Source: Antarcticibacterium sp. 1MA-6-2
Lineage (GTDB): Bacteria; Bacteroidota; Bacteroidia; Flavobacteriales; Flavobacteriaceae
Reading direction: 5' to 3'
DNA: 64,000 nt
NCBI RefSeq assembly: GCF_021535135.1
Contig: NZ_CP091036.1
Span: 1,426,001-1,490,000 of the forward strand
Made by a program: the position numbers and the translations under genes. The notes below the pieces were generated by a model, which saw only the letters and a program-made list of their open reading frames with translations, had not been told where the DNA came from and did no database searches. Positions 36,075-45,277 of this stretch are shown here, piece after piece (the first letter of the stretch is position 1; each line of letters begins with the position of its first letter).

Positions 36075-36989
36075 TTACCGGGTGGCTTCCCGCAATACTT
36101 CAAGATCAAATTTTTTCATGTGCATCACCGCCTCCATTCCTCTATTAGCTTTTTCTCTCTCTGGATTACCCAGTATTTCTTCCATGCCCTGGGGAATTAC
36201 CTGCCATGAAACTCCATATTTGTCTTTAAGCCATCCACATTGCTGGGCATTGGGATCACCACCTGCAGTGAGTTTATCCCAATAATAATCTATTTCCTCC
36301 TGGTCTTTACAGGTTATAATAAATGATACCGCTTCATTAAAAGGAAAATCATTTTCCATGCCGCTGTCCATAGCCATATAAGTCTCCCCTTCCAGAAGAA
36401 ATTGCGCGTGCATAATGCTTCCGTTAGCATAAGAATTTTCCGGTCCATAATTTAAAATGCCCTGAATTTCAGCGTCCTTAAACATGGAATTATAAAATCT
36501 GATTGCCTCCTCGGCTTTCCCGTGTATTTTTCCGGTAAAAAATAGTAAGGGAACTATTTTTTGATTGAAATCCTCCTCTTCTTCCAGCATCAATTGCCAA
36601 CTCAGGCCATATTTATCCTGAACCCATGCGTATTTTGGGCTCCAGTCGTAGCTGTCCAGAGGAATAAGGATCTTTCCGCCTTCAGAAAGTTTTTGCCAGA
36701 GGCTTTCTGTTTCTTCAGCAGTTTTACACAAAACAAAAAGTGAAACGGAAGGATTAAATTTGAAATGCGGCCCACCATTCAATGCAACTATCTTTAAACC
36801 TTCCATTTCGAACTCAACCGTCATTACAGATCCCGGCTCCATTTGATGAATTTCCTGGCCTGCTTCCATATATTTGGTACTCCTGTGAATTTCAGAATTT
36901 GTAAACACAGAAGTGTAGAATTTTACTGCTTCTTCTGCCTGGTGTGAAAACCATAAATTCGGTATAATTTTTTGTTTCCTCTTTCTCAT
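36075..36989 (-). CDS. Double-domain VOC / PhnB-like protein
   Basis: A protein of about 304 residues with two tandem glyoxalase/VOC modules of the PhnB (3-demethylubiquinone methyltransferase-like) type. The first is IIPNLWFSHQAEEAVKFYTS with YKYG-like KYAWVQDKYGLSWQLMLEEE; the second is KIVPLLFFTGKIHGKAEEAI with CGWLKDKYGVSWQVIPQGME. The repeated DKYGxSWQ motif shows the duplication. The ATG at 36989 (MRKRKQKIIPNLWFS) fits better than the one at 37013. Enzymatic role not known. It probably shares a transcript with the SRPBCC gene. Confidence 0.88.
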   Translation of the reverse strand: MRKRKQKIIPNLWFSHQAEEAVKFYTSVFTNSEIHRSTKYMEAGQEIHQMEPGSVMTVEFEMEGLKIVALNGGPHFKFNPSVSLFVLCKTAEETESLWQKLSEGGKILIPLDSYDWSPKYAWVQDKYGLSWQLMLEEEEDFNQKIVPLLFFTGKIHGKAEEAIRFYNSMFKDAEIQGILNYGPENSYANGSIMHAQFLLEGETYMAMDSGMENDFPFNEAVSFIITCKDQEEIDYYWDKLTAGGDPNAQQCGWLKDKYGVSWQVIPQGMEEILGNPEREKANRGMEAVMHMKKFDLEVLREATR

Positions 36990-37013
36990 GACGATGTAGA
37001 TTTTATTTAACAC

Positions 37014-37362
37014 TTCAGCATTACTTCTTCAGAATAAAATATTTAAAAGATTCCTGCTGAGTTTCCTGATACTGTAAATTTATTCCGAATTCTTTAAAAG
37101 CCGGAGGGGAAACACGCCAACTTAAAGGGGCGTTTGCGACAAATAAATTTTTCTAAAAGAATCAACATTGGAAATCCCCCCACTAGAAATGAACCGGAAA
37201 AATGTTATATATCACAAAACAGAAAAAATAATATTTAAATAAGAATTCACTCAACGTGAAGCGAATTCCAAATATAAATCGTCATACAAATTGTATTTAG
37301 CCTAATAGAGCCTTTAATCTGTGTATAAAATTGTTCATGAGCTCCCCTTAAAATCTAAGACT
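37014..37362. other. Divergent intergenic region
   Basis: About 350 bp between the PhnB-like gene and the charged repeat protein. It must hold two divergent promoters. A possible element TTGTATTTAG near 37290 is only partly consensus. No RNA or coding feature is seen. Confidence 0.4.
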
Positions 37363-38025
37363 ATGAAACTAAATAACTTATTCCTTACAACTCTTGCAGT
37401 AATGACAATCAGCCTTTCAGGGTTTGCCCAAAGGGGTAAGAATGCTGAAAAAGAACAGGCTAAAGGAGAAAAGAAGATTGAAAAAGAAATTACCAAATGG
37501 GAAAAAAGAACTGCCCAGGCAAATGCTAAAGATTTTAGGGAAATAGCAAAAGCTGAAGAAAAATATCATCGTGAAAGAGCCAAAGAAGCTGCTGCGAGAG
37601 AAATAAAGTACAGGAAACTGGCTGCTAGAGAAGAAAGAGGGCTCGCAAAAGCTGAAAATGAACTATACCGCTCCAGAGCAAAAGAAGAAGCAGAATGGCA
37701 CCTGGAAAGGGCCAAAGAAGCTGCTGAAAGGGACAACCAAACCAGGAAAAGCGGTCACGGATGGAATAATGAAAGAGCTGAAGTTGAAGCCGAACTTGTA
37801 AAGGAAAGGGCTAAAGAAGAAGCGAAATGGTACCGCGAAAGAAGTAAAATTGCAGCAAAACAGGACAGGGCATTACTTAAAAAATATTCTAAACAGCAAA
37901 GAAAATTATCTAAAGCTGAACAAAAACTTTATAAAGCCAGAGCAAAAAGTGAAGCTCATTTCCATGGTAAAAGAGCAGAACAAGCCAGGAACAGAAGTGA
38001 AAAAGGTGGAAATAAAGTACACTAA
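37363..38025 (+). CDS. Secreted Lys/Glu/Ala-rich repeat protein
   Basis: A protein of about 220 residues. The signal peptide MKLNNLFLTTLAVMTISLSG ends FAQ. The mature part is almost wholly helical and charged, built of imperfect repeats around (E/H)RAKEAA: YHRERAKEAAAREIKYRKLA, YRSRAKEEAEWHLERAKEAA, VKERAKEEAKWYRERSKIAA. This predicts a long periplasmic coiled coil or single alpha-helix. I chose the ATG at 37363 because it gives the signal peptide; an upstream GTG at 37321 would mask it. No named family is recognised. A clean terminator follows. Confidence 0.7.
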   Translation: MKLNNLFLTTLAVMTISLSGFAQRGKNAEKEQAKGEKKIEKEITKWEKRTAQANAKDFREIAKAEEKYHRERAKEAAAREIKYRKLAAREERGLAKAENELYRSRAKEEAEWHLERAKEAAERDNQTRKSGHGWNNERAEVEAELVKERAKEEAKWYRERSKIAAKQDRALLKKYSKQQRKLSKAEQKLYKARAKSEAHFHGKRAEQARNRSEKGGNKVH

Positions 38026-38064
38026 GTGGTTAAGTGTGTAAATTTAAAAGACTGGTTTAAATAC

Positions 38065-38100
38065 TGGGTTTGGCTTATAAAGAAAGTCAAACCCATTTTT
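38065..38100 (+). terminator. Terminator after the charged repeat protein
   Basis: TGGGTTTG (38065-38072) pairs with CAAACCCA (38088-38095), followed by TTTTT. Confidence 0.8.
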
Positions 38101-38307
38101 CGTTTAGGGCAAGTAATAGTTGTAGAGAATTCAGGAATTTCTGATATCAGCTAAAAACAGTTAAGTTGCTTCTCCTGTAGCTAAGCTGAATTAGATTTTG
38201 TTACAGTTTCCATGGTTGGAAAGGATAATTAGTTCCATTTGTACTTTCAAATGTTGCCTCTTAAAGTTATCCCGATTTGATATTCCTGAAAAGATCAAAT
38301 AGAAATT

Positions 38308-39018
38308 TTACAATGGAAGCATCTGGCTGTCTACAGAGACCTCAACATTAATAATCTCCGGGTTTCCACGGTATCTTAACAGGCTGTGACCCCCCACTTC
38401 TCCACTGAGAATTTCAGCAGCATTTACCGAAGCCTCGCTTGATCCTCCTACTTCTACAATAGCGGTGTTTACTGTTAATTCCGAGGCCTGTAATCTGGAA
38501 GCCCCCTTAACCCGTGCATTTAATTTTTCGGCACTTCCTTTAAAAATTAATTCAGAGGCGCCATCAACCGAGAGGTCTATAATATTCCCCTCCATATCTG
38601 TAACTACACGGGAAGCTCCGCTTACTTTTATTTGAAGATCATCCTCTGTATTTTCAAAACCTGAAATTACTGAACTGGAGGCACTATGGAATTCTGCCTT
38701 TTTAAGCACGGGCATTGAAATTTTTAAAAGCGTTCGCTTATGATTTCTGGTCCCGGGTTGATAGTTAACGATTAAAATTCCATTTACCACTTCAACCTTG
38801 AGCTCTTCCAGGTCCTTATTTTCTCCCCCGGCGATTAGAGAAAAACCAGAAGATCGTTCTATTTCTATTTGAAAAGCATCTCCCAATTTTACGCCCTCAA
38901 AGCCTTCGACCTCAAACTCTTTTTCATTGTAGTAATCTGGGAATTCATCATCGCAGCCAGTCAGCAGGTTTAGAGATAAAATAAATATCAGAAGCGGAAT
39001 TTTTACTTGTTTTCTCAT
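38308..39018 (-). CDS. GIN-domain (DUF2807) lipoprotein
   Basis: A 236-residue protein with a lipoprotein signal (LLIFILSLNLLTGCDDEFPD, lipobox LTGC). The DUF2807/GIN beta-helix domain shows EVEGFEGVKLGDAFQIEIER, SASSSVISGFENTEDDLQIK, VSGASRVVTDMEGNIIDLSV, DGASELIFKGSAEKLNARVK and GASRLQASELTVNTAIVEVG. Proteins of this family are putative surface or periplasmic auto-transporter-adhesin-like lipoproteins of unknown role. It lies 168 bp beyond the end of a second GIN-domain gene and has its own palindrome upstream, so it may have a separate promoter. Confidence 0.9.
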   Translation of the reverse strand: MRKQVKIPLLIFILSLNLLTGCDDEFPDYYNEKEFEVEGFEGVKLGDAFQIEIERSSGFSLIAGGENKDLEELKVEVVNGILIVNYQPGTRNHKRTLLKISMPVLKKAEFHSASSSVISGFENTEDDLQIKVSGASRVVTDMEGNIIDLSVDGASELIFKGSAEKLNARVKGASRLQASELTVNTAIVEVGGSSEASVNAAEILSGEVGGHSLLRYRGNPEIINVEVSVDSQMLPL

Positions 39019-39107
39019 TATATAAGGTTTTTAATTGATACGTTTTCGATCACTTTTCAATCATCAAATAGATCTCAGCTGCTAGGTGAAATGAAATTTT
39101 TACATTT

Positions 39108-39123
39108 AATTGATATGTCAATT
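39108..39123. promoter_or_regulatory. Operator-like palindrome upstream of the GIN lipoprotein
   Basis: AATTGATATGTCAATT is an inverted repeat (arms AATTGA/TCAATT, 4-bp centre) 90 bp upstream of the 39018 start. It closely resembles the TTGATATATCAT upstream of the marR-like gene, so both may bind the same MarR-family dimer. Confidence 0.5.
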
Positions 39124-39186
39124 AATTATTACTAAAGGTTCTCAAATTTATTTATTACTTCTTCTTTTGCTATTTATTGATTTCTT

Positions 39187-39770
39187 CTAAATCCAGCCTA
39201 CCCGGTGATAGCTATATTCACAAATACCTCCCCGTCCTAAAAGACGTGAGGATCTTTTTATAGAAGTTTCTGAAGACTGTAGTTGCTCTCTAAAAACCAG
39301 AACTGAATCTCCTACCAACTTAACATCCAGTAATTGGCAATCAGCATCGGTTATTACCCGGGAAGAACCTAGGTTACCACTAATGTTATGTTTTCTCTAC
39401 TTTCGTTAAAACCTGTAATTATAGAACTCGTGGCTCCATGAAGATCGGCGCTCTTAAGCACAGGCATAGTAATTTCTAAAATAGTTTCCTGCAGGTTACT
39501 ATTCCCCGGACTGCAGCTTGCGGTTAATGTTCCATCTACCACCTCTAATTGAAGGTTTTTTAAATTTTCTTTTTTCCCTTTTGCCTTAACTGAAAATTCT
39601 TTAGCCTGACGAATTTCAACATTAAAAGCCCCTACAAGTCGAACTCCTTCAAAATTCTTAAGTTCAAACTCTTCCTCATGATAGATAAAAGAATTATCGT
39701 TACAACTTACACCTGTCATTAAAATAAGAATAACAGGCAGGATTAGTGAAATATTACTTTTGCTTCTCAT
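39187..39770 (-). pseudogene. GIN-domain (DUF2807) lipoprotein, frameshifted and truncated
   Basis: The N-terminal 133 residues are sound: lipoprotein signal ending LILMTGVSCNDNSF, EEFELKNFEGVRLVGAFNVE, and MPVLKSADLHGATSSIITGF. The frame ends at 39369. One frame over, the GIN pattern resumes as ISGNLGSSRVITDADCQLLD and VKLVGDSVLVFREQLQSSET, then degenerates and stops at 39187, well short of the downstream paralogue. So it is truncated at the C-terminus even if the frameshift is an error. It starts 4 bp inside the marR-like gene (ATGA overlap), so it is translationally coupled. Confidence 0.72.
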
Positions 39771-40207
39771 GATCCCTGGTCTTTTACGTTATCGATAATT
39801 TTCTGCAAACTTCTTCTCATCGATTGCAGCTCCTCCTGGCTTATTCCCTCGAGTGCTGTGGCCCTGTTATTAAGGACGATTCCCTGAACATCCCGGAGCA
39901 CCTTAGCGCCTTTTGGGGTTACTGATAAATAATTTCTTCTTCTGTCATCCCCATTCACTTGCCTTTGCAATAGATTAGATTGAACCAGCAACTGAATTAT
40001 ACGAGTGACCGATGCGCTATCTTTAAAAACTTTTAAACTCAGCTCCTGTTGATTAATAGAAGGATTTTCCTGAATGTTTCTAAGTACCAGCCATTGATCT
40101 ATGGTCACTGAAAATCCTGCATCCTTTAACTGCTTTTGTGCATATTGCCGATAAGATTTTATCGCCTTATCCAGAGTATAAAAGATCACATTTTCAATAC
40201 TTTCCAT
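39767..40207 (-). CDS. MarR family transcriptional regulator
   Basis: A 146-residue winged-helix regulator: VIFYTLDKAIKSYRQYAQKQ helix for dimerisation, DQWLVLRNIQENPSINQQEL, ASVTRIIQLLVQSNLLQRQV for the recognition helix, and VNGDDRRRNYLSVTPKGAKV for the wing with the DxRxxxLxLT-type signature. It overlaps the first GIN lipoprotein by 4 bp. A palindrome lies between the -7 element and the ATG, so it is probably autorepressed. Its likely regulon includes the GIN lipoproteins. Confidence 0.92.
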   Translation of the reverse strand: MESIENVIFYTLDKAIKSYRQYAQKQLKDAGFSVTIDQWLVLRNIQENPSINQQELSLKVFKDSASVTRIIQLLVQSNLLQRQVNGDDRRRNYLSVTPKGAKVLRDVQGIVLNNRATALEGISQEELQSMRRSLQKIIDNVKDQGS

Positions 40208-40224
40208 AATAAATATTCAATAAT

Positions 40225-40255
40225 TGATATATCATCTTTTGATAAAACAAATATA
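40225..40255 (-). promoter_or_regulatory. marR-like promoter with overlapping palindromic operator
   Basis: On the minus strand TATATTTG (40248-40255) is a full TAnnTTTG -7 element. The perfect palindrome TGATATATCA (40225-40234) follows where transcription should begin, 18 bp before the ATG. A repressor bound here would block initiation. Confidence 0.6.
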
Positions 40256-40582
40256 TTTTATTTTTCTTTACCATAGTTTTTTTTCTAACATTTTATCTGG
40301 AAATAACTTGATAGTTAGATTTTTAAAAACATCTGAAAAAACAGTTCAACCGAATTGTTGCAACACCCCCTATCAGGAATTGGTTTTTAAAAGTAAATAC
40401 ATAAGTAATTTTTTTCAGAAATAAATACATGGAATCTTCGCAGGTAGTGACAGCGATTATAATCCGGACTGTTTAACTGAGCCTTTAATAATTACTAATT
40501 AAGTAAACCGGGTGCCAAAAAATAAAGAAAACTGTCCAACAGAAAACAATTTTCTGCTATAGCCATTTCCTCATTATTATAA
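40256..40582. other. Intergenic region, nothing recognised
   Basis: About 330 bp between the marR-like promoter and the end of the esterase gene. An open stretch on the plus strand (40224-40424) is hydrophobic and A/T-driven and is not convincing as a gene. Confidence 0.4.
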
Positions 40583-41456
40583 CTAATTTTTAACCGGAAA
40601 AGCCCATTTTAAAAAGGAAGGAAATATTTTGGACCAGGTGTGGAAATTGTGTTGACCGTCCTTAATTTCTTCGTACAGAACTTCGTCATCGCTATAACCT
40701 AATTCTTTGAGCTCCTTAATAAGGTCAAGCGTATCATCTATAGAATCAATTATCCCATTTTTATTTCTATCGCGGTTTTCATCTTTTGTACTAGCCTGAA
40801 ACCAGAATTGAAGACCTTCCCGCTTCTCTCCTGCTCTTATTATACTATGCATTATCCTGGAATTATCATCTTCGGCAGTACCAGTATTATTTGTTCGCCA
40901 CCATAGGGAACCTGAAAAGATTCCTGCTTTTCTAAAAAGCTGAGGGTTATTCCAGGTAATATCCAACGCACTTAAGCCTCCCATTGAAAAACTAAGCAAA
41001 AACATTTTTATTCTCCGGGTTCATTAATCCATATTCAGTTTGGAGAAATGGAGTTAGCTCCTGTACAATGAAGTTTGAATATTTGTCTGCCACCTTTCCT
41101 CTTTTTTTAAAATCAGGATGCCCTGCCACTCCGTATTCCTGCATTCGATTCTCATCGGCATATACTGTAACAATTCCAATATTAGGAATTTCCACTTTGG
41201 ATAAGAGTATGGAAAAATGTTTGACCAAATGTAGTTGATCCCGGTCCTGTCCATCGTTCAAAATAAGCGTACCGCGATATTTAGACGTTTCAGAAGGTAG
41301 ATAAACCTCAACCTTTACAATACGCCCAAGGTGCTGAGATCTTAGCCACAGTTTATGCCTATTCAAAAGAGGGTTTATTTTCTTTTCTCTCTTGTCTTTT
41401 AGAAAGTCCTCTGGAGTTTCATTTTTCTTAAACCGGAATAGCATAGGTTCTAAATA
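40583..41456 (-). CDS. Alpha/beta-hydrolase-fold esterase, frameshifted
   Basis: A putative esterase (esterase D/enterochelin esterase-like family) of about 290 residues. The N-terminal part reads WLRSQHLGRIVKVEVYLPSE, GTLILNDGQDRDQLHLV and FIVQELTPFLQTEYGL. After a frame change near 41000 come LSFSMGGLSALDITWNNPQL (nucleophile elbow, Ser), GIFSGSLWW, and the C-terminal HNFHTWSKIFPSFLKWAF, whose first His can be the catalytic base. The acid residue is probably in DENRDRNKNG. The start may be the ATG at 41456 or at 41483. It is divergent from the second esterase of the ligase cluster and may belong to it. Confidence 0.78.
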
Positions 41457-41547
41457 AAATATGGTGGCCAAAAATATGAACATTAATTTGCTTTGAGAAG
41501 TTTATTTGTCTAAATTCTGTTATTATAAATAAATAGAAAACAAGCAT

Positions 41548-42252
41548 TTGAGAGAAGAATACGTAAAATGGCACTCCCCTAATTTGGGCAGGGAGATAGA
41601 AACCCTTGTCTATGGACATCAGGGATATCCCGTCCTAATTTTCCCTTCCAGCCAGGGCCGTTACTATGAAGCAAAGGATTTCCAACTTATTGAGTCTGTA
41701 CGATGGTTTGTGGAACAGGGAAAGGTGAAGATCTACTGTCCCGACAGTATAGACGGGATGAGCTTATATAATGAAAGCATACATCCGGCAGATAGGGTTA
41801 AAAATCATATGCTCTATGACAAATTTATACTGGAGGAGCTTTCAGAAAAAATGCGCTATGAAACAGGAACAGAGAAAATCTGCGTTGCTTATCCCAGTTT
41901 TGGAGCTTATCACGCCGCCAATTTCGCTTTTCGGCATCCATACAAGGTGAGCCATCTATTTGCCATGAGCGGCAAATATGATATCAAATCTTTCCTTGAA
42001 GGGTATTACGATGAAAATGCCTATTTCAATAATCCGGTTGATTTCTTACCTGAATCAAACCATGGGGATCTATGGAAAATGAAAATTGTCCTGGGAGCCG
42101 GGGAACATGATATTTGCCGGGTTGCCACCGTCCATCTTTCAGAAATCTTAAAATCAAAGGGAATAGACCACTGGTTGGATATTCGGCCAGGTTATGAACA
42201 TGACTGGCCTTTGTGGCGGGAAATGTTACCTCATTATTTATCACAAATATAA
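41548..42252 (+). CDS. Esterase family protein, first gene of the ligase cluster
   Basis: A 234-residue alpha/beta hydrolase: EIETLVYGHQGYPVLIFPSS at the N-terminus, CVAYPSFGAYHAANFAFRHP at the nucleophile elbow (degenerate G-x-S-x-G as YPSFG), LGAGEHDICR, and GYEHDWPLWREMLPHYL with the likely catalytic His. Translation begins at a TTG at 41548; no ATG is available before conserved sequence. It heads a same-strand run with two ATP-grasp enzymes, a GCS2-like ligase and an amidotransferase, so it may trim or release the pathway's product. This is inferred. Confidence 0.85.
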   Translation: MREEYVKWHSPNLGREIETLVYGHQGYPVLIFPSSQGRYYEAKDFQLIESVRWFVEQGKVKIYCPDSIDGMSLYNESIHPADRVKNHMLYDKFILEELSEKMRYETGTEKICVAYPSFGAYHAANFAFRHPYKVSHLFAMSGKYDIKSFLEGYYDENAYFNNPVDFLPESNHGDLWKMKIVLGAGEHDICRVATVHLSEILKSKGIDHWLDIRPGYEHDWPLWREMLPHYLSQI

Positions 42253-42354
42253 AACCTGGTTAAATGGAGAATTATTGGACTAACCACCGATACTTCTCTG
42301 GAGTTTGATCCTATAGTAAAAGGAGATTTTTAATATTAACTAACAAAAAAATAT

Positions 42355-43305
42355 ATGAAAAAAATCGGAATATTGTTCGGACAGGAAAATACTTTTCCCA
42401 AAGCCTTTGTAGACAGAGTTAATGAGAAAAATGTAAAAGGAATTAAAGCTGAATTTGTCAAAATAGACAAAGTTAAGCAGGCTGATCCTACAGAATATGC
42501 AGTAATAGTAGACCGTATTTCCCAGGATGTTCCTTTTTACAGGGCGTATCTTAAAAATGCGGCAATTTCGGGAACAATAGTAATTAACAACCCTTTCTGG
42601 TGGAGTGCCGACGAAAAGTTCTTTAATAATGCACTGGCAGAAAAAATAGGAGTTCCGGTTCCTAAAACAGTAATTCTTCCCTCAAGCCACAGACCGCCTG
42701 ATACTTCTGAAAACTCTTTCAGAAATCTTGATTTTCCCTTAGACTGGGACGGTATTTTTGAATATGTTGGTTTTCCCGCTTATATGAAACCTTATTCCGG
42801 CGGGGGATGGAAAAGTGTTTACCGCCTGGAGAATAAAGAGGAATTTTTCGCCCGATTTCCCGAAACAGGAGAATTAACAATGATGCTTCAGGAAGAAATT
42901 ATTTTTGACACGTATTTCCGTTGTTATTGCCTGGGAACAGACAATGTCCATATTATGCAGTATGAACCAAGAAATCCTTTTCACGAAAGATATATTCGGG
43001 AATTAAAGCACATCGATAAAAAGCTGCTTAAAAAAGTGGAAGATTACGTGATAAAGCTAAACAAAGCTCTTGGATACGATTTCAATACCGTAGAACTGGC
43101 TGTAAGAGATGGAATACCCTACGCAATAGATTTTTGTAACCCAGCACCCGATGCCGACGCCCAATCTGTTGGAGAAGAAAACTTTAATTGGATCATTGAA
43201 AACGCTGCAAATATGGCCATTGAGAAAGCAAATATGTATAAAAAAGGAAAAGTAAACCTCACCTGGGGAACTTTTATTTCGGGCAGCGTTAAGAATAGTA
43301 AATAA
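42355..43305 (+). CDS. ATP-grasp domain protein (RimK/D-Ala ligase-like)
   Basis: A 316-residue ligase-like protein: N-terminal MKKIGILFGQENTFPKAFVD, EKIGVPVPKTVILPSSHRPP, ATP-grasp lysine/glycine region AYMKPYSGGGWKSVYRLENK, MMLQEEIIFDTYFRCYC, and the Mg-binding segment VELAVRDGIPYAIDFCNPAP (D and N). Such enzymes join a carboxylate to an amine through an acyl-phosphate. The substrate cannot be read. Positioned 103 bp after the esterase gene and 25 bp before the GCS2-like gene, in one apparent operon. Confidence 0.88.
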   Translation: MKKIGILFGQENTFPKAFVDRVNEKNVKGIKAEFVKIDKVKQADPTEYAVIVDRISQDVPFYRAYLKNAAISGTIVINNPFWWSADEKFFNNALAEKIGVPVPKTVILPSSHRPPDTSENSFRNLDFPLDWDGIFEYVGFPAYMKPYSGGGWKSVYRLENKEEFFARFPETGELTMMLQEEIIFDTYFRCYCLGTDNVHIMQYEPRNPFHERYIRELKHIDKKLLKKVEDYVIKLNKALGYDFNTVELAVRDGIPYAIDFCNPAPDADAQSVGEENFNWIIENAANMAIEKANMYKKGKVNLTWGTFISGSVKNSK

Positions 43306-43329
43306 TTCAACTAAAGTTAGGGTAGAGGG

Positions 43330-44431
43330 ATGAAAAAGGATTTTAGTATAGGTATAGAGGAAGAGTATCAGGTAATTAACCCATCAACGCGCGAGCTCAT
43401 TTCACACGAGCAGAAGATCACCGAAATGGCAGAGAAATATCTGCAGGATCAGGTAAAGGCAGAGATGCACCAGGCCGTGGTCGAAGTTGGAACGCGCATT
43501 TGTAGAGACGTTGGCGAAGGGCTGGAACAAATTTGCTATCTGCGGAAAAACGTTTCAGAAATAGCAAACAGCCTTGGTTATAAAATTGCCGCTTCGGGTA
43601 CTCATCCTTTTTCAGCCTGGCAAACTCAAATGATCACTCCTCACCCCCGGTATGATGAAATTATAACTGAATTACAGGATACGGCGAGGTCCAATCTTAT
43701 TTTTGGCCTTCACGTGCACGTGGGAATTGAAGACAGGCATATGGCCTTACACGTTGCCAATTCCCTGCGTTATTTCCTGCCGCACATTTTTGCACTGTCT
43801 ACTAATTCCCCTTTTTGGGAAGGAAGAAATACGGGATTTAAATCCTTTAGAACCAAGGTGTTTGACAAATTTCCGAGAACCGGGATCCCAGATTATTTTG
43901 ACAGCCTTGCGGAATACGATAATTATATAAATTTACTCATCAAAACCCGCTGTATAGATAATGCTAAAAAGATATGGTGGGACCTTCGTTGTCATCCGTT
44001 TTATCCTACAGTTGAAGTAAGGATTTGTGATATTCCAATGACAGCTAAAGAAACAATTGCCATTACTGCTCTTATACAGGCATTAACAGCAAAGTTATAC
44101 AAGCTGCGCACCTGTAACATGAACTGGATTGTATACAAGCGGCCCATGATCAATGAGAATAAATGGCGTGCGTCAAGATTTGGGCTCGATGGTAAATTGA
44201 TAGATTTTGGTAAAGAAGAAGAAGTACCTACAAAGGATCTAATATACGAGATGTTGAATTTTGTTGATGATGTAGTAGATGATCTTGGAAGCTTAGTGGG
44301 CACTGGATTTTATTCCTGAAATAATGGAAAGAGGTACAGGAGCAGATAGGCAGTTGAAAGTTTACAACGAAACTAACGACTTTAAGACTCTAGTAGATTA
44401 TATTATGGAGGAAACCCTTCGTGATATTTAG
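43330..44431 (+). CDS. Carboxylate-amine ligase, GCS2/YbdK family, C-terminal frameshift
   Basis: About 366 residues of the glutamate-cysteine-ligase 2 family: start MKKDFSIGIEEEYQVINPST (IGIEEE motif), GYKIAASGTHPFSAWQTQMI, IFGLHVHVGIEDRHMALHVA (HVHVG motif), ALSTNSPFWEGRNTGFKSFR, and WWDLRCHPFYPTVEVRICDI. Near 44298 the frame shifts, after which ALDFIPEIMERGTGADRQLK and VDYIMEETLRDI complete the family C-terminus at 44431. The enzyme makes an amide bond from a carboxylate and an amine using ATP; substrate unknown. The next gene starts 10 bp later. Confidence 0.92.
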
Positions 44432-44440
44432 TAACAGACA

Positions 44441-45277
44441 ATGAAAGAGAAGAAAATAAGGCTTGCCCTGTTGGATATGAATAACGGTTATCCCAACCAG
44501 GGAATGCGTTGCCTTCGCAAGATAGTATCTGAATATACCGACATTCTGGATTACCAGGAATTTGACGTGCGTCAAAAAAATGAACTTCCGGACCTAAGCT
44601 TTGATATTTACATATCCAGTGGTGGGCCCGGTGACCCTTTGGAAGAAGGAACTTTATGGCTTGATAAATACCTCGCTCTGGTAGATGAACTTTGGCAGAA
44701 TAACATACAGGAAGGAAACAGGAAAAAGTACGCTTTCTTTATATGCCATTCATTTCAACTTGTGTCACGTCATTTTAAACTGGGTGAAATAACTAAAAGA
44801 AAAAGAACCTCTTTTGGGGTTTATCCTATTCACAAAGCTTCCGGAGGAAAAAAAGATTCTTTATTAGCAGGGCTGGCCGATCAATATTATGCTGTAGACA
44901 GCCGGGATTATCAACTTGTGCAGCCAAGGCTTAAGGTTTTTAAAGAACACGGGGCGAGTATACTTTCCCTGGAAAAGATCCGCACGAATGTGGAGTATGA
45001 AAGAGCTATAATGGCTGTTAGGTTCTCCAAAGAATTCGTGGGAACTCAGTTTCACCCCGAAGCAGATCCTGAAGGAATGAAAGCATATTTCCTGGAGGAA
45101 GAAAACAGAAACAAGGTAATTGTAAACTTCGGAATTGAAAAATATGAGGAAATGATGAGGCATCTGGATGATCCGGATAAGATCAATTTAACATACAGTT
45201 CTATTCTTCCCGGCTTTATAGATCAGGCTATAAGAGCATTGAAGGAGACAGACCACGAAAAAATGGTATTAGTATGA
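44441..45277 (+). CDS. Type 1 glutamine amidotransferase
   Basis: A 278-residue class I amidotransferase: DIYISSGGPGDPLEEGTLWL (oxyanion-type GGPG), nucleophile Cys in YAFFICHSFQLVSRHFKLGE, and the His-Glu pair in FVGTQFHPEADPEGMKAYFL. It would liberate ammonia from glutamine or hydrolyse a gamma-glutamyl bond. It starts 10 bp after the GCS2-like gene and overlaps the next gene by 4 bp (ATGA), so it is part of the operon. The C-terminal 60 residues are an extra helical segment not seen in minimal GATase domains. Confidence 0.9.
   Translation: MKEKKIRLALLDMNNGYPNQGMRCLRKIVSEYTDILDYQEFDVRQKNELPDLSFDIYISSGGPGDPLEEGTLWLDKYLALVDELWQNNIQEGNRKKYAFFICHSFQLVSRHFKLGEITKRKRTSFGVYPIHKASGGKKDSLLAGLADQYYAVDSRDYQLVQPRLKVFKEHGASILSLEKIRTNVEYERAIMAVRFSKEFVGTQFHPEADPEGMKAYFLEEENRNKVIVNFGIEKYEEMMRHLDDPDKINLTYSSILPGFIDQAIRALKETDHEKMVLV

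Noticed and set aside
40224..40424. 66-codon plus-strand frame opposite the marR-like promoter
   Set aside because: Phe/Ile/Lys-rich from A/T-rich DNA, overlaps the promoter and operator of the opposite gene, no family.
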